DNA of 64,000 bases from Candidatus Aminicenantes bacterium UBA6228 (GCA_002441005.1 DJWO01000014.1:339693-403692); one strand, 5' to 3'. Shown: positions 44,698 through 54,252, counted from the stretch's first letter. A program made the numbers and translations. The notes: a model not told the origin generated them from the letters alone.

Positions 44698-45438
44698 ATG
44701 AAATTAGCCTATAAAACCACTTCTGATCTCCTCGGCCGTTCACGCTTTTCAGTTATTCTGGTCAATCCCCAGAATCAGGAAAACATCGGGCTGGTAGCCA
44801 GAGCCATGAGCAACACCGGTTTTTCTCAACTGAGAATTGCTGGCCTCGAAAAATTTGACCCGGAAGCCTTCCGCCCGGCAGTTCATTCGACTGACATCCT
44901 CAGAAAAGCTGCCTTCTATCCCGATCTGGCTGAAGCCGTAGCTGATCTTAATCTTGTTCTGGCTTCAACTGTCCGCCAGAGAAAAGCTTTCCGGCTGATG
45001 ACCATTGATGAGGCCGTAGAAAAAATCAAGCTTTTCCCGCTGAGCATTAAAATCGGGCTGGTTTTCGGAAATGAACGGACAGGCTTAAGTGATGTTGAGC
45101 TCAGGCAGGCTAATTTCGTTTATTTTATTCCTCAGGTTGGCCGGCAGCCTTCATATAACCTGGCCGCAGCCGTTTTGATCACTCTTTACACTCTTTTCCG
45201 TCAATCAGCTCCAGAGATGGTGGCCGGGCTGCCGCCGCCCGTCCGCCATAAAGAACAGGAGGACTGCCTTAAAATCATCCTGTCCAAACTGGAGAAGAAT
45301 GGCTTCATTCACGAAACCAACCGCCAGCATGCGACTAATTTGCTCTATGACCTGTTTGGCCGCCTGACTCTTTCCGAACGGGACAGACGGTTTCTGACAG
45401 CTATCTTTAATAAAGGCCTTAAAAACAAGCCAAACTGA
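44698..45438 (+). CDS. TrmJ-like SPOUT RNA methyltransferase
   Basis: 246 residues, SpoU/TrmH-type knotted methyltransferase. VILVNPQNQENIGLVARAMSNTGF (motif 1 with Asn and Arg), LVFGNERTGLSDVEL (motif 2) and PSYNLAAAV (motif 3) match the TrmJ group, which makes 2'-O-methyl at tRNA position 32; a C-terminal helical extension (~165-246) fits TrmJ rather than TrmL. No clear Shine-Dalgarno. Probably read together with the aminotransferase gene. Target RNA inferred from family. Confidence 0.85.
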   Translation: MKLAYKTTSDLLGRSRFSVILVNPQNQENIGLVARAMSNTGFSQLRIAGLEKFDPEAFRPAVHSTDILRKAAFYPDLAEAVADLNLVLASTVRQRKAFRLMTIDEAVEKIKLFPLSIKIGLVFGNERTGLSDVELRQANFVYFIPQVGRQPSYNLAAAVLITLYTLFRQSAPEMVAGLPPPVRHKEQEDCLKIILSKLEKNGFIHETNRQHATNLLYDLFGRLTLSERDRRFLTAIFNKGLKNKPN

Positions 45439-45512
45439 TTCTGCCCTCAGACTGGATTGAATAAATTTTTACTCTCTTTATAATCTGATGTATTTTATAA
45501 GCAGAGGTTGTT

Positions 45513-45911
45513 ATGGATAAAGAAAAAAGATTTGTCCTGGGCCTGGTCATCATTGCTGTTATCAATCTGTTTGCCGCAGTGATGACCATTTCCTTCTGGT
45601 TGGGGCATCTGCTGTCCAACCGCTTTCCCAAGACTCTGCCTGTCCCCGACAATCTATATAATGCCTTTGCTTTGCCTGACCTTATTCTCGCTGTCTTTTT
45701 GATTACAGCTTCATTTGGACTTCTCCGTTTCAAAAAAACCGGTTATGTTTTTGCCCTGATTGGCAGTGGAATGTGGCTGTTTGATTCTTTGCTGGTAACT
45801 GTCCTGACCGGCTTTTATAAATTCGCGGTCGTTCTGCCCAGCCTGATATACTGCCTCTGGTCAATTTTTTACTTATGGAAAAAGCGGGAAATTTTTGAGC
45901 TCTTTGCCTGA
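45513..45911 (+). CDS. Small polytopic membrane protein
   Basis: 132 residues with four hydrophobic helices (~8-30, 50-70, 78-98, 103-122) and a positively charged C-terminus. No motif that identifies a function. AGAGG is present before the ATG, and codon use looks like that of neighbouring genes, so it is likely real. Lies alone between the TrmJ-like gene and the permease. Confidence 0.65.
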   Translation: MDKEKRFVLGLVIIAVINLFAAVMTISFWLGHLLSNRFPKTLPVPDNLYNAFALPDLILAVFLITASFGLLRFKKTGYVFALIGSGMWLFDSLLVTVLTGFYKFAVVLPSLIYCLWSIFYLWKKREIFELFA

Positions 45912-46076
45912 TGCTCAGAGCTAAACTGTTTGTTGAGCTTGATCAGGCCCTAAAAAAATATTTGCCTTTCCCCGCCAGGATAAAGATAATTTAGGCTATT
46001 GCCTGAGGATTTAAGTCAGGTGTCAGTAGTTTCTGGGCCACCCTGACCAAACCACCTGATGACTGGAAAATGAATA

Positions 46077-47444
46077 ATGGCCGATAGACAGGAAAATCAG
46101 ACAATCAAAGCCAGCCTTAACACTTTTGATGTCACCATGATCGTGGTCAGCCTGGTCATCGGAATTGGTATTTTCCGGACGCCAGCTATGGTGGCAGCTG
46201 CCACCAGAACACCTGTTCTTTTTTTCACCGCCTGGCTGGCTGGAGGCCTCATCACTCTGCTGGGGGCCTTGACTTTCGCTGAAATTGGCTCCCGTTTCCC
46301 CCAACCCGGTTCTTATTATCAGGTGGTAGCCAGGAGTTATGGCTCGCTGCTGGCCTTTCTGCTTAACTGGGCTAATGTTTTTATCATCAATACGGCCAGC
46401 GGGGCTGGTGTCGCCTTGATCGGAGCTGAATACATTGCACCCATCTTTCTTCCAGCTGGAGCCAGAACATCTCAGAATATTATGCTGATTGCCGCCGCCA
46501 TGATAATTTTGCTGGTGCTATTAAACTATATTGGCCTAAAGTCAGGAGCCTGGACTCAAAATGTTTTGAGCCTCTCCAAGATTGCCCTGATCGTCATTCT
46601 GGCTGCTGCCGGCCTTCTCAGCCGGGCCAGCACGCCGGCCATCAGGGCAGCCGCTCTGCCCCTTCCAGCCCACTGGTGGTCAGCCCTGGGTCTGGGCTTT
46701 ATTTCTGTCTTTTTTAGCTATGGCGGCTATCAACAGACCATTAACCTGGGGGCTGACCTGAAAAATCCGGCTAAAAATCTCCCCCGGTCGGTGCTGACAG
46801 GAATGATCCTGGTTATCAGTTGTTATCTGCTTCTAAATGCGGCTTACTGGAGAACCCTCGGGATTCCCGGTATGTCTTCAGCCAAACTGGTGGCGGCCGA
46901 GACGGCTGGGGTCGTCTTTGGCCGGCTGGGAGCCAATCTGGTCTCGGTAGCTATTTTTCTTTCAGCTCTGGGCTTTTTGAATGCTATTCTGATCCAGCTT
47001 CCCCGCACCTATTTAGCTATGGCTGAAGACCGGACCCTGCCAGCTATCTTCAAAAAGTTCAACCCCAGGACTCAGGTTCAGGAATTCGGGTTAATTTTTC
47101 TTGGCGTCTTTATTCTGTTAAGTCTCATTTTTCTTCGCACCTTTGAAAATATCGTCAATTATGTCATGTTCCTGGACAGCCTGGGCATTGCCGTCGTAGC
47201 TTCGACTATCTTTGTCCTGAGAATCAAGGCCAGAAAAAGCAGCCAGGACTACCAGGGTTTTAAACTGCCTTTTTATCCGGCCCTGCCCGCTGTCTTTATC
47301 TTTTTTCTTTTGACCATCACCATCAGTGTACTGATCAGCCAGCCGCAGTCGGCTCTTCTCGGTACGGCCTTCGTCTGTCTTGGATTTCCACTTTATTTTG
47401 TTATGCGCCGGCTGGCTAAAAAGAACAAACCTGAAGAAAAATAA
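46077..47444 (+). CDS. APC-superfamily amino acid permease
   Basis: 455 residues, twelve predicted membrane helices. The first helix holds the substrate-binding GIGIFRTPAM unwound segment, followed by the family GGLITLLGALTFAEIGSRFPQPGSYYQV. This is the APC/LAT-like pattern of amino acid/proton symporters or antiporters. No Shine-Dalgarno is evident before ATG 46077. Fits uptake or exchange of amino acids in a peptide fermenter; the exact substrate is unknown. Confidence 0.9.
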   Translation: MADRQENQTIKASLNTFDVTMIVVSLVIGIGIFRTPAMVAAATRTPVLFFTAWLAGGLITLLGALTFAEIGSRFPQPGSYYQVVARSYGSLLAFLLNWANVFIINTASGAGVALIGAEYIAPIFLPAGARTSQNIMLIAAAMIILLVLLNYIGLKSGAWTQNVLSLSKIALIVILAAAGLLSRASTPAIRAAALPLPAHWWSALGLGFISVFFSYGGYQQTINLGADLKNPAKNLPRSVLTGMILVISCYLLLNAAYWRTLGIPGMSSAKLVAAETAGVVFGRLGANLVSVAIFLSALGFLNAILIQLPRTYLAMAEDRTLPAIFKKFNPRTQVQEFGLIFLGVFILLSLIFLRTFENIVNYVMFLDSLGIAVVASTIFVLRIKARKSSQDYQGFKLPFYPALPAVFIFFLLTITISVLISQPQSALLGTAFVCLGFPLYFVMRRLAKKNKPEEK

Positions 47445-47494
47445 GCAACAGAAGAAAATAAATCTGGTAATTCCTGTTTAAATATTATCGGTGA

Positions 47495-48571
47495 CTATAA
47501 AGCAATGCTCAGGCTCAGTCCGAAATATGGATCAAAATATTTCTGGCCTTTAAACTCTTTCGTTCTAACCACGGCATAAAAAGTCAGGGCCGCCTGCTCG
47601 CTTTGATAGACCAGGCCTGAAGTCAACTGACCATAAAGATGATGAAGTGACTGGCCAGGACCGGCAGCAAAAGTATTCCCTTCAATTAAGAGATTTCTGG
47701 CCAGAGCCTGGCCTGATAGCCGGCAAAAGCCATAGACCGAGGTTCTTTTAACTCCAGTCAGAGGCGACTGGCCAAAAAGCGGGGCAGAATGAACTGCCTC
47801 GTTTTCCAGCTGAAGATTCAGGCCAAATCTAAAATCAATAATAGTTTCAACCGAAGTTCGCAGGTTCCCCAGCTGGCCGCCAACTCCAGCTTTAACTGCC
47901 GGACGCCAGCCCCGCCCTGCTTTCTCCGGACCGATCAGTGTCCAGAAACGATTAAACCAGATATCCACCACCGGCTCATTTTTTAGCTGGTTTCTCCAGC
48001 CCTGGGGCTCAGTCCAGCCGTAAGTCTCATGAAGCCATTTCTGGGTGGCTCCGGCTAAAGACAGCGGTCCGACCACACCCAGGCCTGCTCCCCAGACCGT
48101 CTGCTTTCGCCCCGCATTTCTAACCAGGGTCAGGCCAGCATAGAGAAGACCGGCATAAGGGCGGTCGTCGCTGATTAACTCTTCCTCAGTCAGATCAGCC
48201 GGGGTAAACATGCCTTGAGCTAAGGAGACTATTGCCCATCTCTGGCTTAAGTCTTCAGACTTAGAATAATCAAGATTTCCAGTTTTTTTCTGATTTCCCA
48301 GAAGCCTGGTGTTGAGCTGATATAAAAACCTGAGCCAGGCCGATTTAGACTCTCTATTCAGCTGGGGAGAAACCCAGCTAAAAGACAGCCCGTTGCTGTA
48401 GCCATCATCCTGATTAAACCAGACATCATTTTCAAGATTAAAAACAAAATTGCCCCTGCCTGCTGGCCCGGCCGGGAATTCAGGCGGTTGTCCGGCTAAA
48501 AGCAGCCAGGCTGGATAGAAGCTGAAGATGGCAACCAGAGAAACCAGTTTAAACCGGGGGACACTACGCAT
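47495..48571 (-). CDS. LpxR-family (DUF2219) outer-membrane protein
   Basis: 358 residues. Signal peptide ~1-26, then a beta-barrel with the LpxR signatures FNLENDVWFNQDDGYSNGL (catalytic N-D and later Ser/Thr) and DDRPYAGLLYAGL, followed by HETYGWTEPQGWRNQLKNEP, where His and Glu match the LpxR catalytic residues. Salmonella LpxR removes the 3'-acyloxyacyl chain of lipid A. This supports an LPS-containing outer membrane. Gene start ATG 48571 lacks a clear ribosome site. The enzymatic role is inferred from the conserved residues. Confidence 0.82.
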   Translation of the reverse strand: MRSVPRFKLVSLVAIFSFYPAWLLLAGQPPEFPAGPAGRGNFVFNLENDVWFNQDDGYSNGLSFSWVSPQLNRESKSAWLRFLYQLNTRLLGNQKKTGNLDYSKSEDLSQRWAIVSLAQGMFTPADLTEEELISDDRPYAGLLYAGLTLVRNAGRKQTVWGAGLGVVGPLSLAGATQKWLHETYGWTEPQGWRNQLKNEPVVDIWFNRFWTLIGPEKAGRGWRPAVKAGVGGQLGNLRTSVETIIDFRFGLNLQLENEAVHSAPLFGQSPLTGVKRTSVYGFCRLSGQALARNLLIEGNTFAAGPGQSLHHLYGQLTSGLVYQSEQAALTFYAVVRTKEFKGQKYFDPYFGLSLSIAL

Positions 48572-48614
48572 GATCTAAAAGCCAGAGGCTATTTTAAGTT
48601 TTTGTAACCGGAAG

Positions 48615-50294
48615 TTAAGTGGCCACTTTCTCCAGTTTTTTCATAATACTGAACATAAAAGTTGCTGACAGCAAACAGGCCACCACCAGAATTGACCACA
48701 GAGCCCATAGAGGTATTTTCATCCACAGCCAGCCAATAACTCCCACCAAATAATTACCTATGGCCGTAGCCGCAAACCAGCCGCCCTGCATCAATCCCTT
48801 ATATTTCGGTGGAGCTACCCGGGAAACAAAAGAAATACCCATCGGGCTGAGGAAAAGCTCAGCCACCGTCAGCAAGAAATAAGTGCTGATGAGCCAGTAA
48901 ACTGAGACCTGATGCTGAGGCGGGGCCACCTGGCCGCCAAGCTGGGCCGGGCTGGGTAAGTGGAGTGAACCAATGACCAGGATAGAGAAAGCAGCCGCGG
49001 TCAGCAGCATTCCATAGCCGATTTTTCTCGGGGCCGATGGCTCTTTTCCTTTTTTATTTAAATAGGAAAATAGAGAAATGACCAGCGGAGTCAGGGCCAC
49101 GATAAAGAACGGGTTAAAATGCTGGAAACGCTGGGGCTGGAAGGGATTGCTTTCAGGATAGGTCCGGTAGCGAAGATAAGTCAAAATGCCAAAGATCACC
49201 AAAGCCAGACCGCCGCCCAGCCGGGCACTTTTGGAGGCTTTGGGGCGCAGAAGAAAAACCAGCCCGACGATACTTAAAAACAGGGGGACTAAACTCATCA
49301 GGTCGAACCAGATATTGGTCACCTTGTCCACATGAGGAACAGTATAATCACGGGCAAAAAAGGTCATGCTGACCGCTGATTGCTGAAAAGCCATCCAGAA
49401 GAAAATGACCACAAAGAAGACCAGGCCCAGAGCCACCAGTCTTTCTTTGGTTTGAGCCGGAGTCAATTCGGCCACCTGAGATTTCAGTTCGGTTGAAGCT
49501 GCTTTTTGCTTCTCCGTTACGTCGGCCTGACGGTAGTATTTCCGGAAACCCCAGAAAATCAGCATGGAAACAATCAAGCTGAGGCAGGCCACGCCGAAGC
49601 CAAAATGATAGGATTTACTTAGCGTTCCTAAATAATTTTCAGCAAACTGTTTTAGAGTTTCAAGGGTCACCGCTGGATTTTGAGCTTTAGCCACGTCCAG
49701 AAACTGGTTGACCTCAGCCAGTTTGCCTTTTAAAAAATCATTGGCTAACTGAGGAATTCTGGCGTCATAAACAAAATTGCCCTGGGCCAAGATCCAGCTG
49801 CAACCTTTTTCTGAGGCCGAAGGAGCAAACATCGCCCCGATATTGATTCCCATATAAAAAATACTAAAGGCCCGGTCGCGGAGCGGACTGTACTTTGGAT
49901 CATCATAGAGATTGCCGACCAGCGCCTGGAGATTCCCTTTAAATAGCCCGGTGCCCAGAGCGATAACTGCCAGAGCGGTCAAAACCAGTCCGAAACCAGT
50001 TTCAAAGCGGGTCGGAATAGCCAGCAGGAGGTAACCCAGAAACATGACGATGAGGCCCAGGCTGATGGTCTTCCCGTAGCCAAAGACCCGGTCGGCCAGA
50101 TAGCCACCGAGTAGCGGGAAAAAATAGACACAGAACATAAAAATCCCGTAAATATAACCCGAGGTGGCCGAGCTCAGACCGTACTTGGCCTGCATGAAGA
50201 GAACAAAAATACTGACCATAGTATAAAAGCCAAATCGCTCGCCCATGTTAGCGAAGAAGGCAACAATCAGTCCTTTGGGATGGCCTTTGAACAT
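48615..50294 (-). CDS. POT-family proton-dependent di/tripeptide transporter
   Basis: 559 residues, MFS fold with about 14 helices. N-terminal GERFGFYTMVSIFVLFM is the ExxERF-like proton/substrate motif, followed by GIFMFCVYFFPLLGGYLADRVFGYGKTI and, in the middle, FSIFYMGINIGAMFAP. This is a typical DtpT/YjdL-like peptide transporter, with a long loop (residues ~180-235) inserted between helices. Imports di- and tripeptides, complementing the OPT transporter at 24202. AAGGAG precedes the ATG. Next to the acyltransferase gene (49 bases). Confidence 0.93.
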   Translation of the reverse strand: MFKGHPKGLIVAFFANMGERFGFYTMVSIFVLFMQAKYGLSSATSGYIYGIFMFCVYFFPLLGGYLADRVFGYGKTISLGLIVMFLGYLLLAIPTRFETGFGLVLTALAVIALGTGLFKGNLQALVGNLYDDPKYSPLRDRAFSIFYMGINIGAMFAPSASEKGCSWILAQGNFVYDARIPQLANDFLKGKLAEVNQFLDVAKAQNPAVTLETLKQFAENYLGTLSKSYHFGFGVACLSLIVSMLIFWGFRKYYRQADVTEKQKAASTELKSQVAELTPAQTKERLVALGLVFFVVIFFWMAFQQSAVSMTFFARDYTVPHVDKVTNIWFDLMSLVPLFLSIVGLVFLLRPKASKSARLGGGLALVIFGILTYLRYRTYPESNPFQPQRFQHFNPFFIVALTPLVISLFSYLNKKGKEPSAPRKIGYGMLLTAAAFSILVIGSLHLPSPAQLGGQVAPPQHQVSVYWLISTYFLLTVAELFLSPMGISFVSRVAPPKYKGLMQGGWFAATAIGNYLVGVIGWLWMKIPLWALWSILVVACLLSATFMFSIMKKLEKVAT

Positions 50295-50343
50295 CTTATT
50301 TTTCTCCTTTAGTCAAAGTAAGCCTTGATTATTTATCATCGGT

Positions 50344-51108
50344 TTATCTTGATCTTATGATTTCCTGAAATAGTTCATTAACTCTTTTCTCCATAGCCCG
50401 GCGGAAATTATCAACAGTCTCGCTGCCCTTGTCAGAGGAGTAGCTGCTAATAAACATTGGCTGGCCAACCTCCACCCATATTTTCCCGGGCACGCCCAGG
50501 GGCAGATGGCTTCCAAAGATAGCCATAGGAGTAACTGGTACATCCAGTCCTGAGTCCCGATAAAGGTTGTAAGCCATCACCGCTGCCCCATGCCGGAATC
50601 TGGGCACATAGGGATTGCGGTCGTTGTCATTGAAATGGCCATGACCCTGAAGGGCGATGATCACCCGGCCGTGTCTCAAGTAATCCTGGCACTTTTTGAC
50701 TGCTTCGGCCCGCCCGGTATAGAGATCAACGGGAATCGTCCCGATTTTGGCAATATTGGTTGAAATGTAACGAACTACAGCCGAAAAAAACGGGGCCAGC
50801 AAAAAATGCAAAAACAAACCTGCATCTTTCATGGTGCGGTGAAGATGTTTCTTAACTAAAAAACTAAACTCTTCCCGGTTGAAAATCATTTTGTTAGCCG
50901 TAAAAAATATTGGGCGGGGAACGGTCTTGAACAGCACTGCCACATCTTTATAACTGCCCACGTGATTACTGACAATAATATTGGGGCCCCTCAAGACAAA
51001 GTTTTCTGCGCCTTTGATTATTAGTTTTTTCGGAGTCAGAGCCAGGCTGCTCAGGGTTTGAATGATATGGTTGAAAACAACCAGTTCTTCTTCAAAGCTC
51101 TTGGGCAT
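50344..51108 (-). CDS. PlsC-like acyltransferase with an altered HX4D box
   Basis: 254 residues. Contains the acyltransferase pattern of the PlsC family: SNHVGSYKDVAVL in place of NHxxxxD (here five residues separate His and Asp), LQGHGHFN where the usual EGT motif lies, and VPVTPMAIFG for motif IV. One hydrophobic stretch around residue 100. Catalysis of lysophospholipid acylation is likely but not certain because of the altered spacing and missing EGT-Arg motif. No clear Shine-Dalgarno. Confidence 0.72.
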   Translation of the reverse strand: MPKSFEEELVVFNHIIQTLSSLALTPKKLIIKGAENFVLRGPNIIVSNHVGSYKDVAVLFKTVPRPIFFTANKMIFNREEFSFLVKKHLHRTMKDAGLFLHFLLAPFFSAVVRYISTNIAKIGTIPVDLYTGRAEAVKKCQDYLRHGRVIIALQGHGHFNDNDRNPYVPRFRHGAAVMAYNLYRDSGLDVPVTPMAIFGSHLPLGVPGKIWVEVGQPMFISSYSSDKGSETVDNFRRAMEKRVNELFQEIIRSR

Positions 51109-51205
51109 AGGAATTTAATTTTAACTTAGAACAGGCTCAAATTCAAAAAAATATTTAAATCTTTTAGGGTGCTAACTGATTCGAGGCTAAATGATTTTAG
51201 CCGCA

Positions 51206-51888
51206 TCATCCGCTAAAGAGGACAAGGAAAAAGTGACCAATACTCTGCCTCCCGGACTCAAAATTGAATAAATCGCCGGCCTTTTTTATTTCTTCTTGAG
51301 CTTTCCCGCTCATTTTTAGTTCCAGATAGGTCTGCCCTAAGTAATAATGGGCGTCAGCCAGAGTTTTATCCGCTCGTAGGACCGGAAAATTTCTCCATAT
51401 TCATAGTCGGTGATGAAAGTTCTGGAATTAACGAGGAGAGATGAAGCCTTAAAATAATCGTGATGAAAACCAAGTTCTTCAGCCCTGGAGGCATAAAAAC
51501 TGCCCTTGATCCACTGATCGAGATTGCCCAGTCACAGATCTTTCCTTTCTTTAGCCCACAGCCCGTAAGCCACCGCCAGCCGGCCGTAAGCCTGATAAAA
51601 ATCTGGTTTCCGGGCAAGGACCTGTTCAAAATATTTTATAGCTTCCTTATAGCCAGGAACGGTGAATTTCTCCAGCTCTTCCTGGCCTTGCTGATAGAGA
51701 TCTTCAGCCATGATTCTGGCTATTTCCCGGGGCAAGGCTGGTTCAGTCGCCGTGCTTATTTTCTCCTGATGGCAGCTGGCCAGCATTAAGATCGCCGCTA
51801 TTAGAAAAAGGCTCAAAGTGATAAATTTCCAGGCAGAAACTAACCGGTTTTTGCCGATTAATTGTGGAAATCGGGACGATGAACTCAT
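51206..51888 (-). pseudogene. Decayed TPR lipoprotein gene (nonsense plus frameshift)
   Basis: The frame from ATG 51888 encodes a lipoprotein signal with lipobox LASC and one TPR (EAIKYFEQVLARKPDFYQAYG), then hits TGA at 51534-51532. The same frame continues as good TPR-like protein (LGNLDQWIKG ... YASRAEELGF) until about 51365, where one base appears missing from an A-run; the +1 frame then carries on (LADAHYYLGQTYLELKMSGKAQ) to TGA at 51206-51208. Two independent lesions indicate a dead gene rather than recoding, unless one is a sequencing error. The intact protein would have been about 225 residues. Confidence 0.8.
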
Positions 51889-52078
51889 GCTTTCAACCCC
51901 GGATAGGCATTATATATTTTTTCAGTTTAGCTTAAAACAATGTTTTTTTCTGGCCTTATTACCGACCAGCCCAGTCTGAGCAGCCAGCCCCAGCCGCAGG
52001 TATAAATAAACTGTCTTTATTTTCTCACCCGCCGGTAGCTGGGTTTCATAACTTTATCGGTCCCGGAAACAATCCGGA

Positions 52079-53185
52079 TCAGCTGGTTTTTGTTTCTTCT
52101 GTCTTCTCCTTTTGCTCGTCCTCCAGCTTGAAATTGACCGTCACTGTAAAAATGCCTTGTTTAGGTTGACCATCAACGATGACCGGTTCAAAGACCCATT
52201 GTTTGACCGCCTCAATAGCTGCCCCATCAAGCAAAGGAATTGACCTCAGAACTCTGACGTCGGCCACCCGGCCATAGATGTCGGTTTGAACCTGAAGGAC
52301 CACCACCCCCTCAACTCCAGCCTTTTTGGCTTCCTCCGGGTAAACAGGCTGGACCCTTTTTATCGGCTTGGGTGGTTTGATTTCTCCAACGGCTTTAACG
52401 GTACCAGGTGGTATAACCTCAACACCACCTTCCACCCCACCCTCGATTCCGCCAGCCACACCACCCACAACGCCTTTTAGATCACCACCAACTACCCCCT
52501 TAAGGTCGCCGCCGGCCACGCCTTCAACGGCGCCCTGAACAACGTTTTCGGCCTTTTTCTTCATGACCAATTCATCTGGCATGACTCCAGCGTAAGATGG
52601 AGAGCGAACAGCTGTTGTCTTCAGGGACAGGAAATAGGGCTTACCAGAGGCATCTTCAAAGCCAAAAGCCGTAATTGAATTTTTCTCCAGAGTCAGCTCT
52701 GAGTCTAAAAGATTGGATTTTTTGTCTTTAGCCTGTTCAAAAACTTCAACCCGGCAGGTGACCCTTCCAGCGGGCAAAGCTCTTTGCCAGGTAATCATAA
52801 TGGCATACTCTTTACTGTCCAGCCTGAAGACATGGAAGTCTTTCGTGCCGGCTTTAGCCCAGCTAAAATTATCCTGAGTCAGAAGCCTCACTTCCTTCAG
52901 GTTAAAAACCCGGCGTATCTGGTTTTCTTCTTTCTCAGCTGTATCCTCACTTTTTATACTGGCTGAAAGCGTATAACGCCAGAAAGAAGAGGTCACAGTT
53001 TTAACCGGTTCGACCTTCCCTTCTCGCAGGCCTTCAAAGACTTTAATCTGCATTTCGACCGCTGGCGATGGAGGTGGAGGAGGCGGAGGAGTTTTTTTGG
53101 CCTGAGCTAAAGATTCACCAACCAGAAATAAACTGAGTAAAAGACAGAAAGCTCCTGATAAAATTGCTTTGATTTTTTGTTTCAT
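52079..53185 (-). CDS. TonB-like energy transducer C-terminal domain protein with Gly-rich repeats
   Basis: 368 residues. N-terminal hydrophobic signal or anchor (~5-28), poly-Pro (residues ~33-40), a beta-rich domain of unknown type (~45-215), a Gly-rich repeat region (~225-262) with GDLKGVVG twice and GGVEGGVE, and a C-terminal TonB domain (~270-355: VQPVYPEEAKKAGVEGVVVLQVQ, AAIEAVKQWVFEPV). In Acidobacteriota-type genomes such proteins energise TonB receptors or act as secreted TonB-like adapters. Third gene of the sigma/anti-sigma operon, so it is probably under that sigma factor. Start has GGAGAT upstream. Confidence 0.88.
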   Translation of the reverse strand: MKQKIKAILSGAFCLLLSLFLVGESLAQAKKTPPPPPPPSPAVEMQIKVFEGLREGKVEPVKTVTSSFWRYTLSASIKSEDTAEKEENQIRRVFNLKEVRLLTQDNFSWAKAGTKDFHVFRLDSKEYAIMITWQRALPAGRVTCRVEVFEQAKDKKSNLLDSELTLEKNSITAFGFEDASGKPYFLSLKTTAVRSPSYAGVMPDELVMKKKAENVVQGAVEGVAGGDLKGVVGGDLKGVVGGVAGGIEGGVEGGVEVIPPGTVKAVGEIKPPKPIKRVQPVYPEEAKKAGVEGVVVLQVQTDIYGRVADVRVLRSIPLLDGAAIEAVKQWVFEPVIVDGQPKQGIFTVTVNFKLEDEQKEKTEETKTS

Positions 53186-53246
53186 TTTAATCTCCTTTGT
53201 CCTCTTATTTGGTCTTTTCCATTTATCTTAAAAATCAATCCGGTTT

Positions 53247-53762
53247 TCAGTTCTGGCTTTCGACCCAGATAATGGTCATCTGGGGGTCACCGGTCTTATA
53301 AATCATCAAGCTGTCTACCGGCCGCCCTTTGGCCCGGACATAATTTAAGGATAGAGCTGAATAATTACCGGCCGTCTCGCTGGCCGCTGGAGAAAAAGCC
53401 ATTGACTCCGGCCCCGGTTGGCTGAAGTACCAGCCAGAGCCAAAAAGCAGGGCAAAAATGATGACGGCCATGGCGGCGGCATAAATCCTGGTCAAAAGAA
53501 TAGAGATTCTGCCTGATAAATATGGCGCCCTTCGGCCTTCAGCCTGTTCTGCCTGGCCCAGGGCCCGGTTGATGACTTCTTCTGGCAGTTTGATCTCACT
53601 AACCCCTCCCAGCACCATCAGCCAATCCTCCCGGCTGGCCAGTTTTTTCTGGCAGTGGGGACAGGCCTCCAGGTGCCGGTCAAGCAGCCAGCACCGGAAG
53701 CCGGTCAGAGGGACAAGCTTCCAGAGCAGGTCAACCCCGAAACAAACAATTCTTTTATTCAT
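53247..53762 (-). CDS. Anti-sigma factor (zinc-finger type, membrane anchored)
   Basis: 171 residues. The N-terminal HLEACPHCQKK (His and two Cys) resembles the ZAS/zf-HC2 motif that binds an ECF sigma factor, although the leading His-Cys half is partly altered. One membrane helix (~92-114) and an outside domain of ~55 residues follow. Overlaps the sigma gene by 8 bases. Should hold the sigma factor inactive at the membrane until a signal arrives. The TonB-like gene follows 61 bases later. Confidence 0.8.
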   Translation of the reverse strand: MNKRIVCFGVDLLWKLVPLTGFRCWLLDRHLEACPHCQKKLASREDWLMVLGGVSEIKLPEEVINRALGQAEQAEGRRAPYLSGRISILLTRIYAAAMAVIIFALLFGSGWYFSQPGPESMAFSPAASETAGNYSALSLNYVRAKGRPVDSLMIYKTGDPQMTIIWVESQN

Positions 53763-54252
53763 TCCCCTTCTCCATCAATTTCTTTAATTTCTTCCTGGCC
53801 TGGAAAAGATGGACCCGGACAGTCCCGGTGGCACAACCGAGAATGCCGGCTATCTCTTCGGCCCGGTACCCCTCCCTTGCCCAGAGGAGCAAGCAGGCTC
53901 TCTCTTTTGGCTTCAAACGGTCAATTATTGATTCCCGCCAGGAACGGTTGAGATATTCCTTAGCAGGCTCTTCTTCTGCCGGCCGGTAGCTGGCAGTTGC
54001 CCGCTTAAAAAACTGTCCAAACCGGCGCTGTCTTTTTAACTGATCGAGGCATTCGTGGTAAAGAATAGTCAGAGCCCAGCCTTTTAAATTCTTAGTCCGG
54101 TCAAAACTATCCCAGTGCTTTAAAAGCTGGACAATTGTTTCCTGACAGGCATCTTCGGCCTCAGGCCGGTTTTTAAGCAGGCTCAGGGCAAAAGACATAA
54201 GACCTCCTCCCTCTTTTTCCAGAAACTCAACTAAATATTTTTTATCTTCCAT
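53755..54252 (-). CDS. ECF-type RNA polymerase sigma factor
   Basis: 165 residues with region 2 (~15-80: FALSLLKNRPEAEDACQETIVQLLKHW, GWALTILYHECLDQLKRQRR) and region 4 (~110-160: LKPKERACLLLWAREGYRAEEIAGILGCATGTVRVHLFQARKKL). No extra domains. Cotranscribed with its anti-sigma gene. Its target promoters are not recognised in the window. GAGGTC lies before the ATG (minus strand). Confidence 0.92.
   Translation of the reverse strand: MEDKKYLVEFLEKEGGGLMSFALSLLKNRPEAEDACQETIVQLLKHWDSFDRTKNLKGWALTILYHECLDQLKRQRRFGQFFKRATASYRPAEEEPAKEYLNRSWRESIIDRLKPKERACLLLWAREGYRAEEIAGILGCATGTVRVHLFQARKKLKKLMEKGNE

Noticed and set aside
51532..51534. TGA as a selenocysteine codon
   Set aside because: A second lesion (frameshift) follows downstream and no SECIS-type hairpin was seen, so a pseudogene is the simpler reading.
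51366..51629. Separate 87-residue gene
   Set aside because: It reads the wrong frame of the decayed TPR lipoprotein gene.
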